Origin: Leptobrachium leishanense
Taxonomy: Eukaryota; Chordata; Amphibia; Anura; Megophryidae
Reading direction: 5' to 3'
NCBI GenBank assembly: GCA_009667805.1
Contig: CM019064.1
Location: 77,064,400-77,128,399, forward strand
Length of the DNA stretch: 64,000 bases
Below are positions 47,069 through 59,144 of this stretch, piece after piece. Under the pieces are notes generated by a model that was not told where the DNA came from, did not search any database, and saw only the letters and a program-made list of their open reading frames with translations. A program made the position numbers and the translations under genes. Positions within the stretch are counted from its first letter, which is position 1, and every line of letters starts with the position of its first letter.

Positions 47069-47795
47069 GTAATAACATAGTTTATATGTTAAAGCCAAAC
47101 ATTTTACTGGTTTAAATTTAATAACAAATTAAATTATTTGCATGAGTTTTTGGTAAATGTTATATGTTTTCTCTTTCTCTGTTACACGTTACAGGCCTTG
47201 GGTGACGCTAAAACATGAGCTTGATTATGTTGTGTAAAAGGAGTTTGTGAAAGGAGTAAGAATCAGTATGTGAATGTAGGAGTGCATTTGTGTTGAATGC
47301 CTCGATGTGCATTAATGCATAGGTGTATTTGTGTGGTGTGGTGGTGCAGGCATGCATATGAATTGTAAGCATGTTATAATAGTGCATGTTTGTGTTTATG
47401 CAGCAGTGAGTTCCTGAGTGTTAATGATGTGTGTATGATAAAATGTGAGGCCCCAATTTAAGGCGAAGACTTAGCTGCCTTTTATGTCTAATTGCAGCAC
47501 CTCTTTTCCTATCCTGTAAATATGGGTGCAACATGTTTCTGAAAATGACATAAAGGTTTCAAGACAGAGAGTGAGTTTTGGGATTGGTCATATCATTAGC
47601 AAGATTTTATTAAACTATAGTATTATGCCTTTGAAATTAGTGTAGCTAATTCTTCTAGAGTGTGTTTTGTGCTCATAGTTTTAATGGTTGTGTATGAAGT
47701 CTAATAGAAAAAAGCTCTTTTTGCAAGACGGTCTGCTCATCATTGATTAAATGTATATTATTTTCACCTAATATTATTACAAATCTTTTATTTAG

Positions 47796-47878
47796 ATTGA
47801 TGCTTGGAAGACACATGTGTGGCACAACGACTGTCTCAAACCAAAAAAGAAGAAATTTAAATTCAGTGTTATTGCAAA
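47796..47878 (+). CDS. nos2: nos2 exon 13, residues 487-514
   Basis: IDAWKTHVWHN, then the basic KPKKKKFKFSVIAK that opens the calmodulin-binding helix. The exon is 83 bp, phase 2. Confidence 0.96.
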
Positions 47879-48921
47879 GTAAGAACCAATGGATTTTAAA
47901 CAGTAACATTTTTAAGACAGTTGAAGGAAGGCTTTCTATGTACAGATTAAAGAAGCACTGTCCTCAATTAGTTCATTGTAAAACCTTCAAAGGCATTTCA
48001 AGCTGATATTGTCACAGAACAGATAAAGACACAGCTTTGATAACTTGGCACCCACCAGTAGAGTATGAAACGTTTTGCACATAATCCAAGAATTTGTGGA
48101 TAATTGCCCAAAGGAGTTGCAATTTTTATGCCAAAATAGTTTATCATCATAAATTTTACAACTTCCTTTGCAGTTCTATGCAATGTCCCTGAAGAATGAC
48201 TACGCTACAGTGTAGCAATAAGAGAACTTAGCAGTGGCATATCAATGTTTTCTACCTGCCAATGTGGTGGACTCAATTTTAATACATCAAACTACTATTA
48301 TAATATTTATAGTACTTATATTTGGGTATACAGGAGTATATAATGTTTAAGTACCTGGTTCATAAGTCACCTTTACATAATAAAGCATGGACCATGCTGC
48401 TGTTTGTGGTCTACTGCTAATGTGATAAAAATTATTGGAACCTGTGTCCAAGGGGATAGAAGCCACGACTGACTCCTGTTGGTCTCCAGCATGTCCCTTC
48501 TTTTATAACAGCATACATTGTATAGCTGTGCAATTTCTTATAGTTTTCTCAAGAAAAAAAAAGGAGAAAAAAGCAATCTGTTGGATTGGTTGGAAAATAG
48601 GTTGGAGTTATCATGTTCTGATACCATTAGCAGCTTAGCATTAAAGGGATACTCTCGGACAGTAATGGTGAACCTTGCAACCCAGATGATGCTCACTGCT
48701 CTAGGGTTGAAAGGGAGGGGGGTTAGTGAGGATAAACTTTAACCTCTCTTGCCCCCCTCCCTTTTTAACTCTATACTCAATTTAAAAATTCACCTGGTAT
48801 CCAGCGCTAGACACCCTCGTTACTCCTCTTGAATGCAACATACTGCCAGCTTCCTGAGAGCCGCAGCAGTCGCATGACCATGGTGGGGTTTGACACCTGA
48901 GCTGGGCCCGAGATGGTTCTA

Positions 48922-49127
48922 GCGGCTGGATGAAGTAGAGGTAACATCACTGCTCTATGACCATGGAGACACCGGTTCAAATCCCGGCCAGAGCACCTCT
49001 CCAGTAAGTGTCCTTGGGCAAGACACCCAACGTTACATACTCGCCACCTAGGACATACTTGAAAACGAGAGAAATCTCAATGTATCCTTCCTGGTAAAAT
49101 ACTTTCTATAAAATAAAATAAAAAAGG
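48922..49127 (+). mobile_element. tRNA-derived SINE, copy 3, in intron 13
   Basis: A-box-like GGATGAAGTAGAGG, B-box GGTTCAAATCC at 48974-48984, body CCTTGGGCAAGACACCC, then the LINE-shared tail and an AAAATA-rich end. In sense orientation to nos2. Too diverged and extended to be a tRNA gene. Confidence 0.88.
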
Positions 49128-49450
49128 AAAGAAAGGACTATTACTATCATGATGTTCAAATGCACAGCTCTAAGTTTGGTGTTGATATGGAGAATTGTGT
49201 GGCCTAACTTTTAGACACTATTGACATCAAGATGTTTCAAGGTCTGCTGAATGCCATCTGAATGATAGAAAGGCAGATTTTTCAGGATGGTAGACTGGAT
49301 CTTTGTTAAAGCAAAACTTTGAAAGAAGACTGTAAAAATCTAAAATACATCCGGATGACTATAAATCAGCACATCACTGAACACGACATAGACCTGTACC
49401 TTTTATATCAACAAAGACTAGCGCCTAACAAGAACGCCCTTCTTTTTCAG

Positions 49451-49595
49451 ATCTATTCTTTTTGCCTCCATATTATTAAGAAAATCCATAGCTTCCAGAA
49501 CCGCAGCAACAATCATCTATGCTACAGAAACTGGAAAATCAGAAACATTTGCCAAAAAACTACAAATTTTATTTAGTCATGCATTCAACACAAAG
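49451..49595 (+). CDS. nos2: nos2 exon 14, residues 514-562, calmodulin helix end and FMN loop
   Basis: SILFASILLRKSIASR completes the amphipathic calmodulin-binding helix (about 501-530). AATIIYATETGKSETFAK begins the flavodoxin-like FMN domain, with TETGKS (539-544) as phosphate-binding loop. Confidence 0.97.
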
Positions 49596-50017
49596 GTAAG
49601 CCAGGCTCCCGGTCAGGAATACGATCTGCTCTTGTGTTCTGTGTACAAACATGACATCGGATAGTGGTTAAAACGTGAAGATAGCCATAGCTAACCTTGA
49701 ACGGTAACCATTCTTCTTTCTTTGACAAAAGCTTGGTAAATTGACTTTCTTTCCCGAATGCCTTTGATGATGAATTCACGAATATGAACAAAATAAAATA
49801 AAATGCTCTAAATATCTACTTTTCAGAGCTAAGTCTTCCGCAGTAGATTTATATATTTCATATATTTGCCACACAAAACAATAATATTCTAGATGTAACA
49901 CAAGTTATTCTACTTAATTTAGGATTGAGAAAAACCTACTGGTAGCTAGAGCTTTTTTCGCTAAACATCTCTTTAGGAAATGTATTAATACCCTCATGGT
50001 TCATGATGTCACCCTAG

Positions 50018-50122
50018 GTCCTCTGCATGGATGAGTATGATATCAGCAACTTAGAAAAGGAATCACTTTTCTTGGTGGTGACAAGCACCTTTGGAAACGG
50101 AGATTGTCCTGGCAATGGGGAG
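50018..50122 (+). CDS. nos2: nos2 exon 15, residues 563-597
   Basis: [20 protein letters not shown], then [15 protein letters not shown], the second FMN loop. NOS1 and NOS3 carry a 40-50-residue autoinhibitory insert after this point; here KFKK follows directly. Confidence 0.97.
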
Positions 50123-50151
50123 GTAGGTTTAACGGCTTTCTAAAACATTGA

Positions 50152-50263
50152 GGGCTTTATTCCAACCCTGGTGTAATTTTAAGCAGAGTCATTAGGGTCT
50201 ATGAAGTTGGTAGGTTTACAAAAGCTCTGGTTATGTTTACACCAGGGTTGGAATAGAACCCTG
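50152..50263. repeat. Foldback family B in intron 15
   Basis: AGGGCTTTATTCCAACCCTG .. CAGGGTTGGAATAGAACCCT, with pairing inner parts. It begins 29 bp after the exon 15 donor. Confidence 0.85.
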
Positions 50264-50469
50264 TGTCTATAATGCTTAATATTTGACTGATGATTTTGAG
50301 ATGTTTAGGTACTGACTGGTGGAGAATATTCAAATTAACATTTCTGAACATGAAATAATGTCATTTCTGATGTTACATTAAGTTCATAAATTATTTCCTC
50401 TTAGTATAATGAGGTTACTTGTATCACAACATACAATCCACTAGCTTACGAGTCCTATGTGATCTGCAC

Positions 50470-50650
50470 CAGTGTTTCTCAAACCGGTCCTCAGGACCCT
50501 CTAACAGGTCAGATTTTCCCCACCTTGAGGAAATGCAGACTGAATCCTGCAATCACTGAGCAGCAAAACATATCACCTGTGCTGTGCTTCAGATATCTGG
50601 AAAACCTGGCCTGTTAGACGTGCTGAGGAGGACAGGTTAGAGAAACACTA
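50470..50650. mobile_element. hAT MITE, family CAGTG, copy 2
   Basis: CAGTGTTTCTCAAACCGG .. TTAGAGAAACACTA. The 8-bp flanks ATCTGCAC (50462-50469) and ATCTACAC (50651-50658) differ at one position. Confidence 0.88.
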
Positions 50651-50851
50651 ATCTACACCACTTCATGTTCATTGCGTGCCATTTTGACATGAATGGCCCA
50701 TGGAATCAAATGCTTTATCCCTCAAAAAGGCGGTTAAGAACACGTAATCTTATGCTCAGAACCATATCCCACTGCCAGTATACTGTCAACTTGCTTACCG
50801 ATTGCCTGTTTTTGTAAGTGTAACATGCCTGTGATTTGTATGCTCTTGCAG

Positions 50852-50901
50852 AAATTCAAGAAATCCATCTCAGCTTTAAGCAAGCTGAAAAATAAATTAA
50901 G
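50852..50901 (+). CDS. nos2: nos2 exon 16, residues 598-614
   Basis: KFKKSISALSKLKNKLR, a helix of the FMN domain. A 50-bp exon, very short, ending in phase 2. Acceptor CTCTTGCAG, donor AAG/GTAAGA. Confidence 0.95.
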
Positions 50902-50953
50902 GTAAGAATTCAAAAGATAATTGAATGAGGAAATTTGTTAATGTAGTCATTAA

Positions 50954-51240
50954 CTCCTTCAGTACCAAGTGATTTTCCGTGAAACCAATATCAGGAAATG
51001 TTCTTGGAAATTTCAAAAGCACATTTTCATAATGTATGCACTTCTTGACAGGCAGATGGTGCCATCTGGTGGCCAAAAATTGTTCCTCCATCTTTATAAT
51101 ACAACTTGGGCTCCATTTATTCCTTGAACGAAAAAACTGGTCTGCAAGGTAGCAAAATTGTTTTAGTGCACTGGCTGTGATGCCTGAGGTGCTAAAACGT
51201 CTGCGGTACATTGCTGAGCCCATTTGCAAATGAACTTCAT
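50954..51240. repeat. CTGGCCAAAA-family repeat in intron 16
   Basis: Begins after TTAA with CTCCTTCAGTACCAAGTG, has GGTGCCATCTGGTGGCCAAA and ends near CATTTGCAAATGAACTTCAT. Confidence 0.75.
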
Positions 51241-52062
51241 TTGATATATCTGCTTTATTTTAACTCGTATTTGTCCTAGGGCAGAACCCAAAAAGCAAAC
51301 AGGTTTCACTTTGATCCCAAAAAAAATTACATCCCAATCCTTCCAAAAAATATGAATGCTCATAGCTAAGATTTCTTGCAACCGATGTTAAATATTTGGG
51401 GCCAGACACCAGATCACAAGCTGGATGCAAAGCACAGGGCTCGAGTCGTACAGCATAATGGCTCGACATTCGTGCTTAATTTTAACTCCTCCTATTCCAT
51501 TAATGTCTCCTATACTTTGCATTGGAGTAGTTAATGTGCCCCGAGCAGATGAAGATCCTTTCAATCCTGGTGTTAAGTGATTGTGCAGAAGTATAATCAC
51601 TTAACACACAAATGTAAAACCCACATGTAATACCATAATCACCTCAGATCACAGATCCTCGGATCTGCCAATTCTTTGCTCTGCGGGCAGAGGAACACTG
51701 GGAACAAATAGTTTGCGTATTCCTCCACCACCCCAGCAGGATCTCATTCTCATGATCTCATGTCTGTCTCCATGGGGTCCTATGGACTCCTGGAGCTGAT
51801 AACACCAGCAGCACTAAACAGCATGTTTGTTATTATTGTTATCGTCCTAAACGTATTGCAACTCAAGCTGCCGGCAAAGCAGCTCAGTCATAATACGGAT
51901 GTTAAAGGCAAGCAGCAAATGGAAAATGGCAGATGCAAATGTTGTTTTCCATTTACATCTTACCTTTAACATCTAAGCTGTGCTCCAGCCTGTGGCTTGT
52001 TATCACACTACAGACATTGGTTTGTGAGGGCTCAATAATAATGGCAACTTTTGCTATCACAG
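51241..52062 (+). other. nos2: nos2 intron 16, remainder
   Basis: Contains an imperfect hairpin at about 51898-51975 (GATGTTAAAGG .. CCTTTAACATC). No exon is seen. Confidence 0.4.
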
Positions 52063-52237
52063 GTATGCGGTGTTTGGACTTGGATCTAGCATGTACCCAC
52101 ATTTCTGTGCATTTGCTCATACCGTGGAGGAGAGGCTGAGGGACCTCGGAGCCATACAGATTAGCTTGACAGGAGAAGGAGATGAGCTCAGTGGACAAGA
52201 AGAATCGTTCTATACATGGGCAGAACATACATTTAAG
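52063..52237 (+). CDS. nos2: nos2 exon 17, residues 614-672
   Basis: [19 protein letters not shown], the third FMN-contacting loop, then [19 protein letters not shown]. This is the end of the FMN domain. Confidence 0.97.
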
Positions 52238-53246
52238 GTACTTTGACCTTTTTTTAAAGGGCATTTAAATGTCTGTAGCTACGGTCTTGCCAATCTTTCT
52301 CACTGAGCTTTAACGTTGTCAAAAGGTTGTTTGTTTCTGTATCTGACAATAACCAGATGGTATAACCACAAACCAGTAGAATATTTAGGCTTGTACAATG
52401 CTAAGCAATCCAAATTCTACTCACCACATTAAATAATTGTGAACATGTATATAAAATCACATTTTTTCAGACAAATATCCTCGACCAATTGGGGCTGTAA
52501 ATGTAAAATAATAAAATTCAAAGTACATTACATCAAGTGATTTCTAACAATTATAGTATAACAATTCTAACAACAAACTATGAATTAGTTTAGAGACTCG
52601 TTGCTTGGACTTTGCAGCCACACATCCTAAATATATTGATCTCTAAGAAAAGGACATTAGGAAAAAATGACACCCCCCCCCCCCTTCACCTCTCAGTCTC
52701 TGATAAATGATCCTGCAACACTGGCTCAATGCACAAAGTTGTATTTGGGTAGATTGTTGAATTATTACCTACAATTTGCAATACCAATGTCATATATGTT
52801 GCTATAATATGATATTTTCAAAGCTGTTTGGTAATTGTCTTTATTGTGAGCACACTACTATAGATTCCACTGAAGAGTTACAGTGATTAGCTCCATGACA
52901 TTGATGATTTCTTGCTGGCAGACATTCATTCATTCCACTGCCAATATTGCGCCGATACTTCCCGGAGGCTGCTTTCCATGACATTTATCATAGTTTACAT
53001 TGACTTTATCATATACTAATACATATACTAATATTTTACTCGAGGGATCATACACACCATTAGCATAGTACATGAAACATAATATATTTAAACCATATAA
53101 AATCAAGTATAGGTGAGTTCTATTGAAACACAATCTCTTGTTTATCAGATTTGTTGATCTCTCCTGCTGATTATGTAGTAACCACAAAGCACAGATAACT
53201 TAAAAATATGATTTTAAGAGACATTTCTCTTTTTGCTTTGTTGCAG
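52238..53246 (+). other. nos2: nos2 intron 17, nothing recognised
   Basis: Only a poly-C run at about 52673-52684. No element of the listed families. Confidence 0.4.
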
Positions 53247-53379
53247 GCTGCATGTGAAGTATTTAAAATACGTGACAGAGACAGTATAAAGCTGCCAAAA
53301 TGCTATACCGCAACAGAAACCTGGAGTGCTGAAAACTACCGGCTTGTGAAAGAAACAAAACCTTTCAACCACATTAAAG
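53247..53379 (+). CDS. nos2: nos2 exon 18, residues 673-717
   Basis: AACEVFKIRDRDSIKLPKCY.., connecting the FMN domain to the FAD domain. Donor AAAG/GTATTT, phase 1. Confidence 0.95.
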
Positions 53380-53577
53380 GTATTTATAGATTCCATAACA
53401 AGAAATAGATGACTTATAACAAAAGAAACCAATCACGACGGTGCAGAAAAATATATACATTTTGGACCCAATTGGCTAAAATAGAAAAACAGAGACATAT
53501 TCAAATGTGACTACTTCAGTGAAGTGTGCTATGGCATGCTCCATGTTTCATCTAACAGCTGGAAGCGAGGCTTAGGA

Positions 53578-53768
53578 CAGTGTTTCTCACTTCTGGTCCG
53601 CACTCCTCAGGTCCCCCTAACAGGCCAGGTTTGCCAGATATGTGAAGCACAGCACAGGTGATATGATTTGCTGCTCAATGATTGCAGGATTCAGTCTGCA
53701 TTTCTCCAAGGTGAGCCTTAAAACCTGGCCTGTTAGAGGGTCCTGAGGTCCGGAGTTGACAAAAGCTG
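53578..53768. mobile_element. hAT MITE, family CAGTG, copy 3
   Basis: CAGTGTTTCTCACTTCTGG .. AAAAGCTG, inverse in its interior to copies 1 and 2. Flanks GCTTAGGA and TTTTAGGA match at 6 of 8. Confidence 0.8.
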
Positions 53769-53776
53769 TTTTAGGA

Positions 53777-55103
53777 CTTATTATGAACAAATGAAGAGAT
53801 TACAATGAAACCCCATATGATATTTGATATAAGGTGCATCCAGTATTAACACTAACCTTACCACAAACCTGCCGACATTGGCGTGTTTGAGATTGGGAAG
53901 GTTGCATCATCGCCTCAAGGCCACACCACATTGGGGGGGTTATATCAGGCAGCACACATGCCAGGGTGACCAGCAGCCTATCAAAGTTGCTCATACACAA
54001 GTGCTGCATTAAGACTCGAGTATGGGTTTTAATGCCCTATTCGAGCACCGGAAGCACTGTTATCGACGGTCGCAGTGCATTTTACCCCATTCTTCCCAAA
54101 AATTGCACAACTGCCCAGGGCTGCTGGGTGAAGGAGAGGACTAAGGGAAAACTGTTTCACGAGGCTGATCCTTGTGAGTCGGCAGGTCTCTTACAGTTCC
54201 CTATCTTTATACTGGAAGCTCACCTGTGCAGCAACCTCTAAAACTGTAGTTTCTTTTTTCTACCTTTGTTTTTCATTTTGTTTGTTTTAATTCCTCACTC
54301 TTTATCATGACATGTTGCAGAAGCTGCCAGGTTCTATACAAAAGATACAATTACAAATTTAAAAAAGTTTAAACTTGCATGAAGACAAGTACAAGCGTGA
54401 GGGTGTGTGATACAACCGCGTGAGAGCGAGCGTCCTGAAAGCAAGTCTATAGCAGCTAAACCACAAGTCCAGATACCGATGTCTTATTTTCACAATGTAC
54501 CAATATTAAATTATCTCATTGTCACGTCTGCATGGCTGCTGTATTCAGGAAAAGGTGTTGGCTTGCTGTATTAAGGAAGTAGGGCATCGAGATGATGGGT
54601 TCACATACAGACGGAGAAAGGAAGCACTTAACTAACCATTCAACACATTACAGTTTCTCTTTACTATTGTATCAAAGCCAAATAATCAAATGCGAATTCA
54701 CAGATTAGAAAATGAAAAATGAGCAGGAATACTTTTTTTTTACTTTTAAAGTAATATTTTGCACATTTGTCAGGAATTAAGACGGCTCAGCCAGGTGTCT
54801 TAAAAAGTAACTAAAAGCAAGTGGTTTTAAAAGTACAGTATAGAAATTGCGTATATTTTAACATATGAATGACATTTCCCCTTTCCAAAAGTCCAAAATA
54901 TGAAGGTTTCCACGCATTGTTGCCGTTAGATATTCTATTTATAGTGAAAGTAATTTTAGTTTTTGCTCATTATATCATAAACCCACAAAATATGACCCCG
55001 TCCCACCATTTTCTCGGATTACCTATTTTACCTTATATTCAACTTTTAGTGCACCTACCCAGCGGACGGATTAGACAATAATTACCTAAATTTCACAGAA
55101 TCA
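53777..55103 (+). other. nos2: nos2 intron 18, middle part
   Basis: No element or exon recognised. Confidence 0.4.
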
Positions 55104-55111
55104 GTCTAGAG

Positions 55112-55244
55112 CAGGGAGTCTCAAACTCTGAACCCCCAGATGTGACTGAACTACATCTCCCATGATTCTCTGGCCATCTATTGGTTTAAAAGAATTCCGG
55201 GGATTGTAGGCCATCAATGTCTGGAGGGTGGCGTTTGAGATCTG
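55112..55244. mobile_element. hAT MITE with perfect 8-bp TSD, intron 18
   Basis: A 133-bp element CAGGGAGTCTCAAACTC .. GTTTGAGATCTG, flanked by GTCTAGAG at 55104-55111 and 55245-55252. The interior CTACATCTCCCATGATTCTC matches the element at 62054. Confidence 0.92.
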
Positions 55245-55252
55245 GTCTAGAG

Positions 55253-55911
55253 CTTATAGGCTTCTTTATACATAAATAAATATAAATTTACAAAAAAAAA
55301 TTATCGAGTTTGATGAGCTGCAAGTACAATGATTCCAGCACGAAGGCCGATGCACAGTAAACATTTTTACCTGGTCATCATGTCAAACAAAGCGCACAAC
55401 CATCGCATACAACGTATTTTAACGAAAGGGGAAACAAGGGGATGCGAGTTTCAAAAATATCAATCGTCAGTGGGTCAGGGATACCTAGGGCAGAAGGGTA
55501 AGGAGATATGGGGTGAAAGAGGATGGGCACTCCCGAATAAGTGAGAAGGGAAAGGTGTGCCTAACTGCCTATGCGATGAAGCACCCGGGGGTGCTATGAG
55601 GGCATACAGGTGGTCATAGGAGGGGGCACGCAGGCCTGTCAAAGGTGGTAACAGACGTGCAGGTCCCACTTGTTCAACCTACTAGGCTACCGTTAGACCC
55701 CCGAAATCAGGGCTCGGAAAGCTGACCCACTAGTAGACAGTAGCCACCTCCCCCAAATTAATGTTTAATGAGACATCATGCCATTAGTAGTGAAACAGAG
55801 GTGTTCAACAGTGTGCAATTCCTCTATTTTGGTCAGCCACAACCGGATTGGCTTTATACATTATTTATACATTTATGACCTACTGTAACATACTCATTTT
55901 ATTTCTTACAG
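55253..55911 (+). other. nos2: nos2 intron 18, end part
   Basis: Nothing supportable seen. Confidence 0.4.
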
Positions 55912-55987
55912 CACTCACGCAAATGCATTCCAGAAATATCCTGCCACTGAAACTGAAATCTAGAGAAAATCTCTGCCCAAATGCAAG
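55912..55987 (+). CDS. nos2: nos2 exon 19, residues 717-742
   Basis: ALTQMHSRNILPLKLKSREN.., start of the FAD domain. A 76-bp exon; acceptor TTTCTTACAG, donor CAAG/GTGATT. Confidence 0.93.
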
Positions 55988-56410
55988 GTGATTCAATAAT
56001 AAAATATTAAATAACAAATACATTGTAAAGTGTTAACCGCTCACTCAAAACATAGCTTAATATTTTTATCTGACTGCTCCGCTTTGTATTTCTGTTGTGA
56101 TGTCATCATTTCTATTAATGTAGCTCCTGGCTCCGTGTGTCTGTGTCTAACTTCCTCTTTCAGTTTATCTGATTACATTAACTCCCCTGGACACTGAAAG
56201 AGCCTTCACTCTGCCTGGTTTACCAAACAATATAGAATAGAAATATTTAATATAGATACAATAAATCTTGTGTAACCTCGATATCTCTACCATCACTTAT
56301 GGTGTTGAAATTACAAGTAATTATAAAGCTCCAACAAGTTTCGTATCGCTCCAACAAAATCCGTATCGCTAAAGAATTGTTAAACACAAAAATCTTAAAA
56401 TTAGTATCAG

Positions 56411-56613
56411 ACAACCTTTACGACATCATAAAATACCAGTCGGCGGATACAAAGGTCTGTAATTTAGTGTCATTTATTAAAACTCTGTATATGTAAATGT
56501 AGAAATATATATATATATATATATATTTCTATATAGCGAGTTTTAGTAGATTGCAGAAAATTACAGACCTTTTGTTTCCGCCAAGTGGCATTTTATGACG
56601 TTGTTAAGGTTGT
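56411..56613. repeat. Foldback with (TA)n loop, intron 19
   Basis: ACAACCTTTACGACATCATA .. TTTATGACGTTGTTAAGGTTGT; inner arms AAAGGTCTGTAATTT and its inverse. The loop contains a short (TA)n at about 56508-56525. Confidence 0.75.
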
Positions 56614-56779
56614 GTATATATAGATATAAATAACTTTCTGCTAGAATTTATATAGTTTGCATAGTACAGGAAATGCAATCTATAGCAAGAGTAATAAAAA
56701 CCTTTAAGATGAAACTACAATAACGGTGCGTCTGTGGAAGACGTGGGTAATTATGGGAAACAACAGGGTTTTATACATA

Positions 56780-56961
56780 CAGGTCTATTCAAAGAAAGGT
56801 GTAACTCAGGATGATTGGCAGGAGAAGTGAAAATTCTAGGTCAAAATAGCCAAACCAGAAAAATTCTCCCATTTATCTCGTTTTCCAAATCGGATATTTG
56901 GTCTAGATTGTTCTCTTCTCCTGACAATTCTCCTGAGTATCACCTTTCTCTGAATAACCTG
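56780..56961. mobile_element. Foldback MITE family A, copy 3
   Basis: CAGGTCTATTCAAAGAAAGG .. CTCTGAATAACCTG, with GGAGAAGTGAAAATTCTAGG inside. Confidence 0.85.
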
Positions 56962-57406
56962 GATAGAAAAAGTGTGTCATATGTGCTCAACCCTGTATAT
57001 GACTACATAAAAATTTGATTTTTGGTTTTCTTTCAAAGGATTAAGCCCATTCAAAGCATTAAGCCCACCCACCACGTCGGCAAATCTCAAAACAAAAAGT
57101 GCAAAAATCAACAAAGAAATGTGAATAATACTTTATGAAAAAAATGATAAACCCTTAAGTGTTTTGCACTTGCAAGCGCCTTTCCATTTGTCTTTGTTAA
57201 TTGTTTCTATAATGAATGGGAACAGCTTGACAGTCACTATTGGTTGTCATTTTCCAACTGAAGAAAACTTAAAACAAAGATATATGAAAACTCCCCAGTC
57301 ATGTAATATGTCTTTCGTAACTGAAGTCAGATGTTGACCAGGCAGAGAGAAAGGAAATCCTGAATACGTAATTAGACCTATAATGAGATCTCTCTCTTGT
57401 TCTCAG

Positions 57407-57588
57407 CCGTGCCACCCTGCTAGTAAAACTTTCCTGCGAGAATAGCCAGGAAGTGCAGTATCTGCCAGGAGAACATGTTGGTGTATTTCCTGGAAACCAG
57501 CCAAAGCTTGTTATGGGCATAATTAACCTTCTGAAGGATGCTCCTCCCTGCAATCAGGACATCCGACTGGAGACACGCAGTGAACAGG
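57407..57588 (+). CDS. nos2: nos2 exon 20, residues 742-803
   Basis: [15 protein letters not shown] then [15 protein letters not shown] (760-774), the FAD-domain beta-barrel signature of cytochrome P450 reductase-like proteins. Donor AACAGG/GTATGG, phase 1. Confidence 0.96.
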
Positions 57589-58104
57589 GTATGGCTTCTG
57601 TTTTGTTTCCTGATAACACAAATGCATGAAACATTGCTGCACATCATATCTTTCAATTCAAGAAATTGTCTCCATGTGTCGCTTGTGATGTTATAACTGA
57701 CAAAATTAAACGGCTAATCAGTGGTTTCTTGTTGTCATGTTGACTGAACATTTCTCTCCAGTTAAGCACTATACACACAACACAACATACCTTTATATAA
57801 ACATTACTAGGTGACACACTAACCCCTTCCTGACAAGTGACTTGTCAGAGCAGTAACGACACATTTCGATCACAAAACATCTAGGGTTGTATTCCAATTG
57901 AGCCGCTATGATTAGAGTGAGCCGTTAAGTGTAATGGTCGCACTCATTTACAAAGACGGCTCACGTCCTATTCCTTCTGAGCCGCAAACCCCCCCCTTGT
58001 GGCTTGGCTTTTGTGGATGCCTGCTGTAAATTAACTCTTCCTATTCTTTGTCACTCGTCATTCTCATCTCAAACCTCTATTTAAGAAATAAGCGCCATAC
58101 AAAC

Positions 58105-58244
58105 CAGAGGCTGTATTCCAACCTTGGTGTAAACATAACCACAGCTGTTGTAACCGTAGCAACCCCATAGACTACATGGATTTTGGGAAAGTTACAATAG
58201 CTCTAGTTAAGTTTACACCAGGGTTGGAATAGACTGAGCCTCTG
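58105..58244. repeat. Foldback family B in intron 20
   Basis: CAGAGGCTGTATTCCAACC .. GGTTGGAATAGACTGAGCCTCTG; the most complete copy of this family in the window (140 bp). Confidence 0.88.
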
Positions 58245-58340
58245 ATGTTATGTAATTTCACATTTGCACCAAAAAACACTTAAAAAATGAATAGTTAAAT
58301 AATATCTCTGGTATCATAGCTCAGAGGATGGCGCAAGATT

Positions 58341-58369
58341 ATATAATATATATATATATATATATATAT
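58341..58369. repeat. (TA)n microsatellite
   Basis: About 14 units in intron 20. A shorter one is at 59035-59048. Confidence 0.9.
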
Positions 58370-58494
58370 CTGACTTGGATAACAGAAAAATCTAAGCAGA
58401 AACGGTGGAAGCATTATTGCCGGGACTGTATTCTAGTTTCAGCACCAGCATGTTAAAACAGCTCCTCCTTTAAAGAAACATGAACACAATAAGA

Positions 58495-58677
58495 CAGTGC
58501 ATCCCAAACTTGTTGTAACGACCGGATAACTGGTCAGGTTTGCCAGATATGTGAAGCACAGCACAGGTGATATGTTTTGCTGCTCAGTGATTGCAGGATT
58601 CAGTCTGCATTTCCTCAAGGTGATCCTTAAAATCTGGCCTGTTAGGGGTTCATGACGACAAGGGTTGGGAAACGCTC
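58495..58677. mobile_element. hAT MITE, family CAGTG, copy 4
   Basis: CAGTGCATCCCAAACTTG .. AGGGTTGGGAAACGCT; the interior matches copy 3. Target duplication not clear. Confidence 0.75.
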
Positions 58678-59144
58678 CTTAAAATAAGTATAGTGTTCAC
58701 TTAAATGTTGTAAATCCATTTATTGATTTATAGATCATGTAGAAATGCTATAAAGTAATGATAAAAACAATTATACATGTGTTTATTTATAAAACTTGAA
58801 AATCTCATCTTAGATAATGCCAGTATGTATTTCGTGTACAGGTGTAGGAGCCCTTGGGCAATATTACAAAGTTGCTGTTAATATAACCAAAGCTGGTGTA
58901 AACTTACCAGAGCCATTAAAGTGTATGGAGTTGGCGATGCATAGTATGACCCTCACAACATTCTGTATATATATGTGTGAACCAGTTCTCTGAAGTGCTG
59001 AGATGTGTAAATGACTGCTGCAATAATAAACTTATATATATATATATAATTTATAAAACTCTGATTTACATTATATTTACATTTATAGTCAAGTGCCACC
59101 TAGATCCATCCAAAATACTTTTTAAATTGGGGCTCACTTTAATT

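Noticed and set aside
48922..49000. tRNA gene, because of a perfect-looking B box
   Set aside because: It is the head of a SINE repeated at 3492 and 13122 with a LINE tail; no cloverleaf acceptor pairing is seen.
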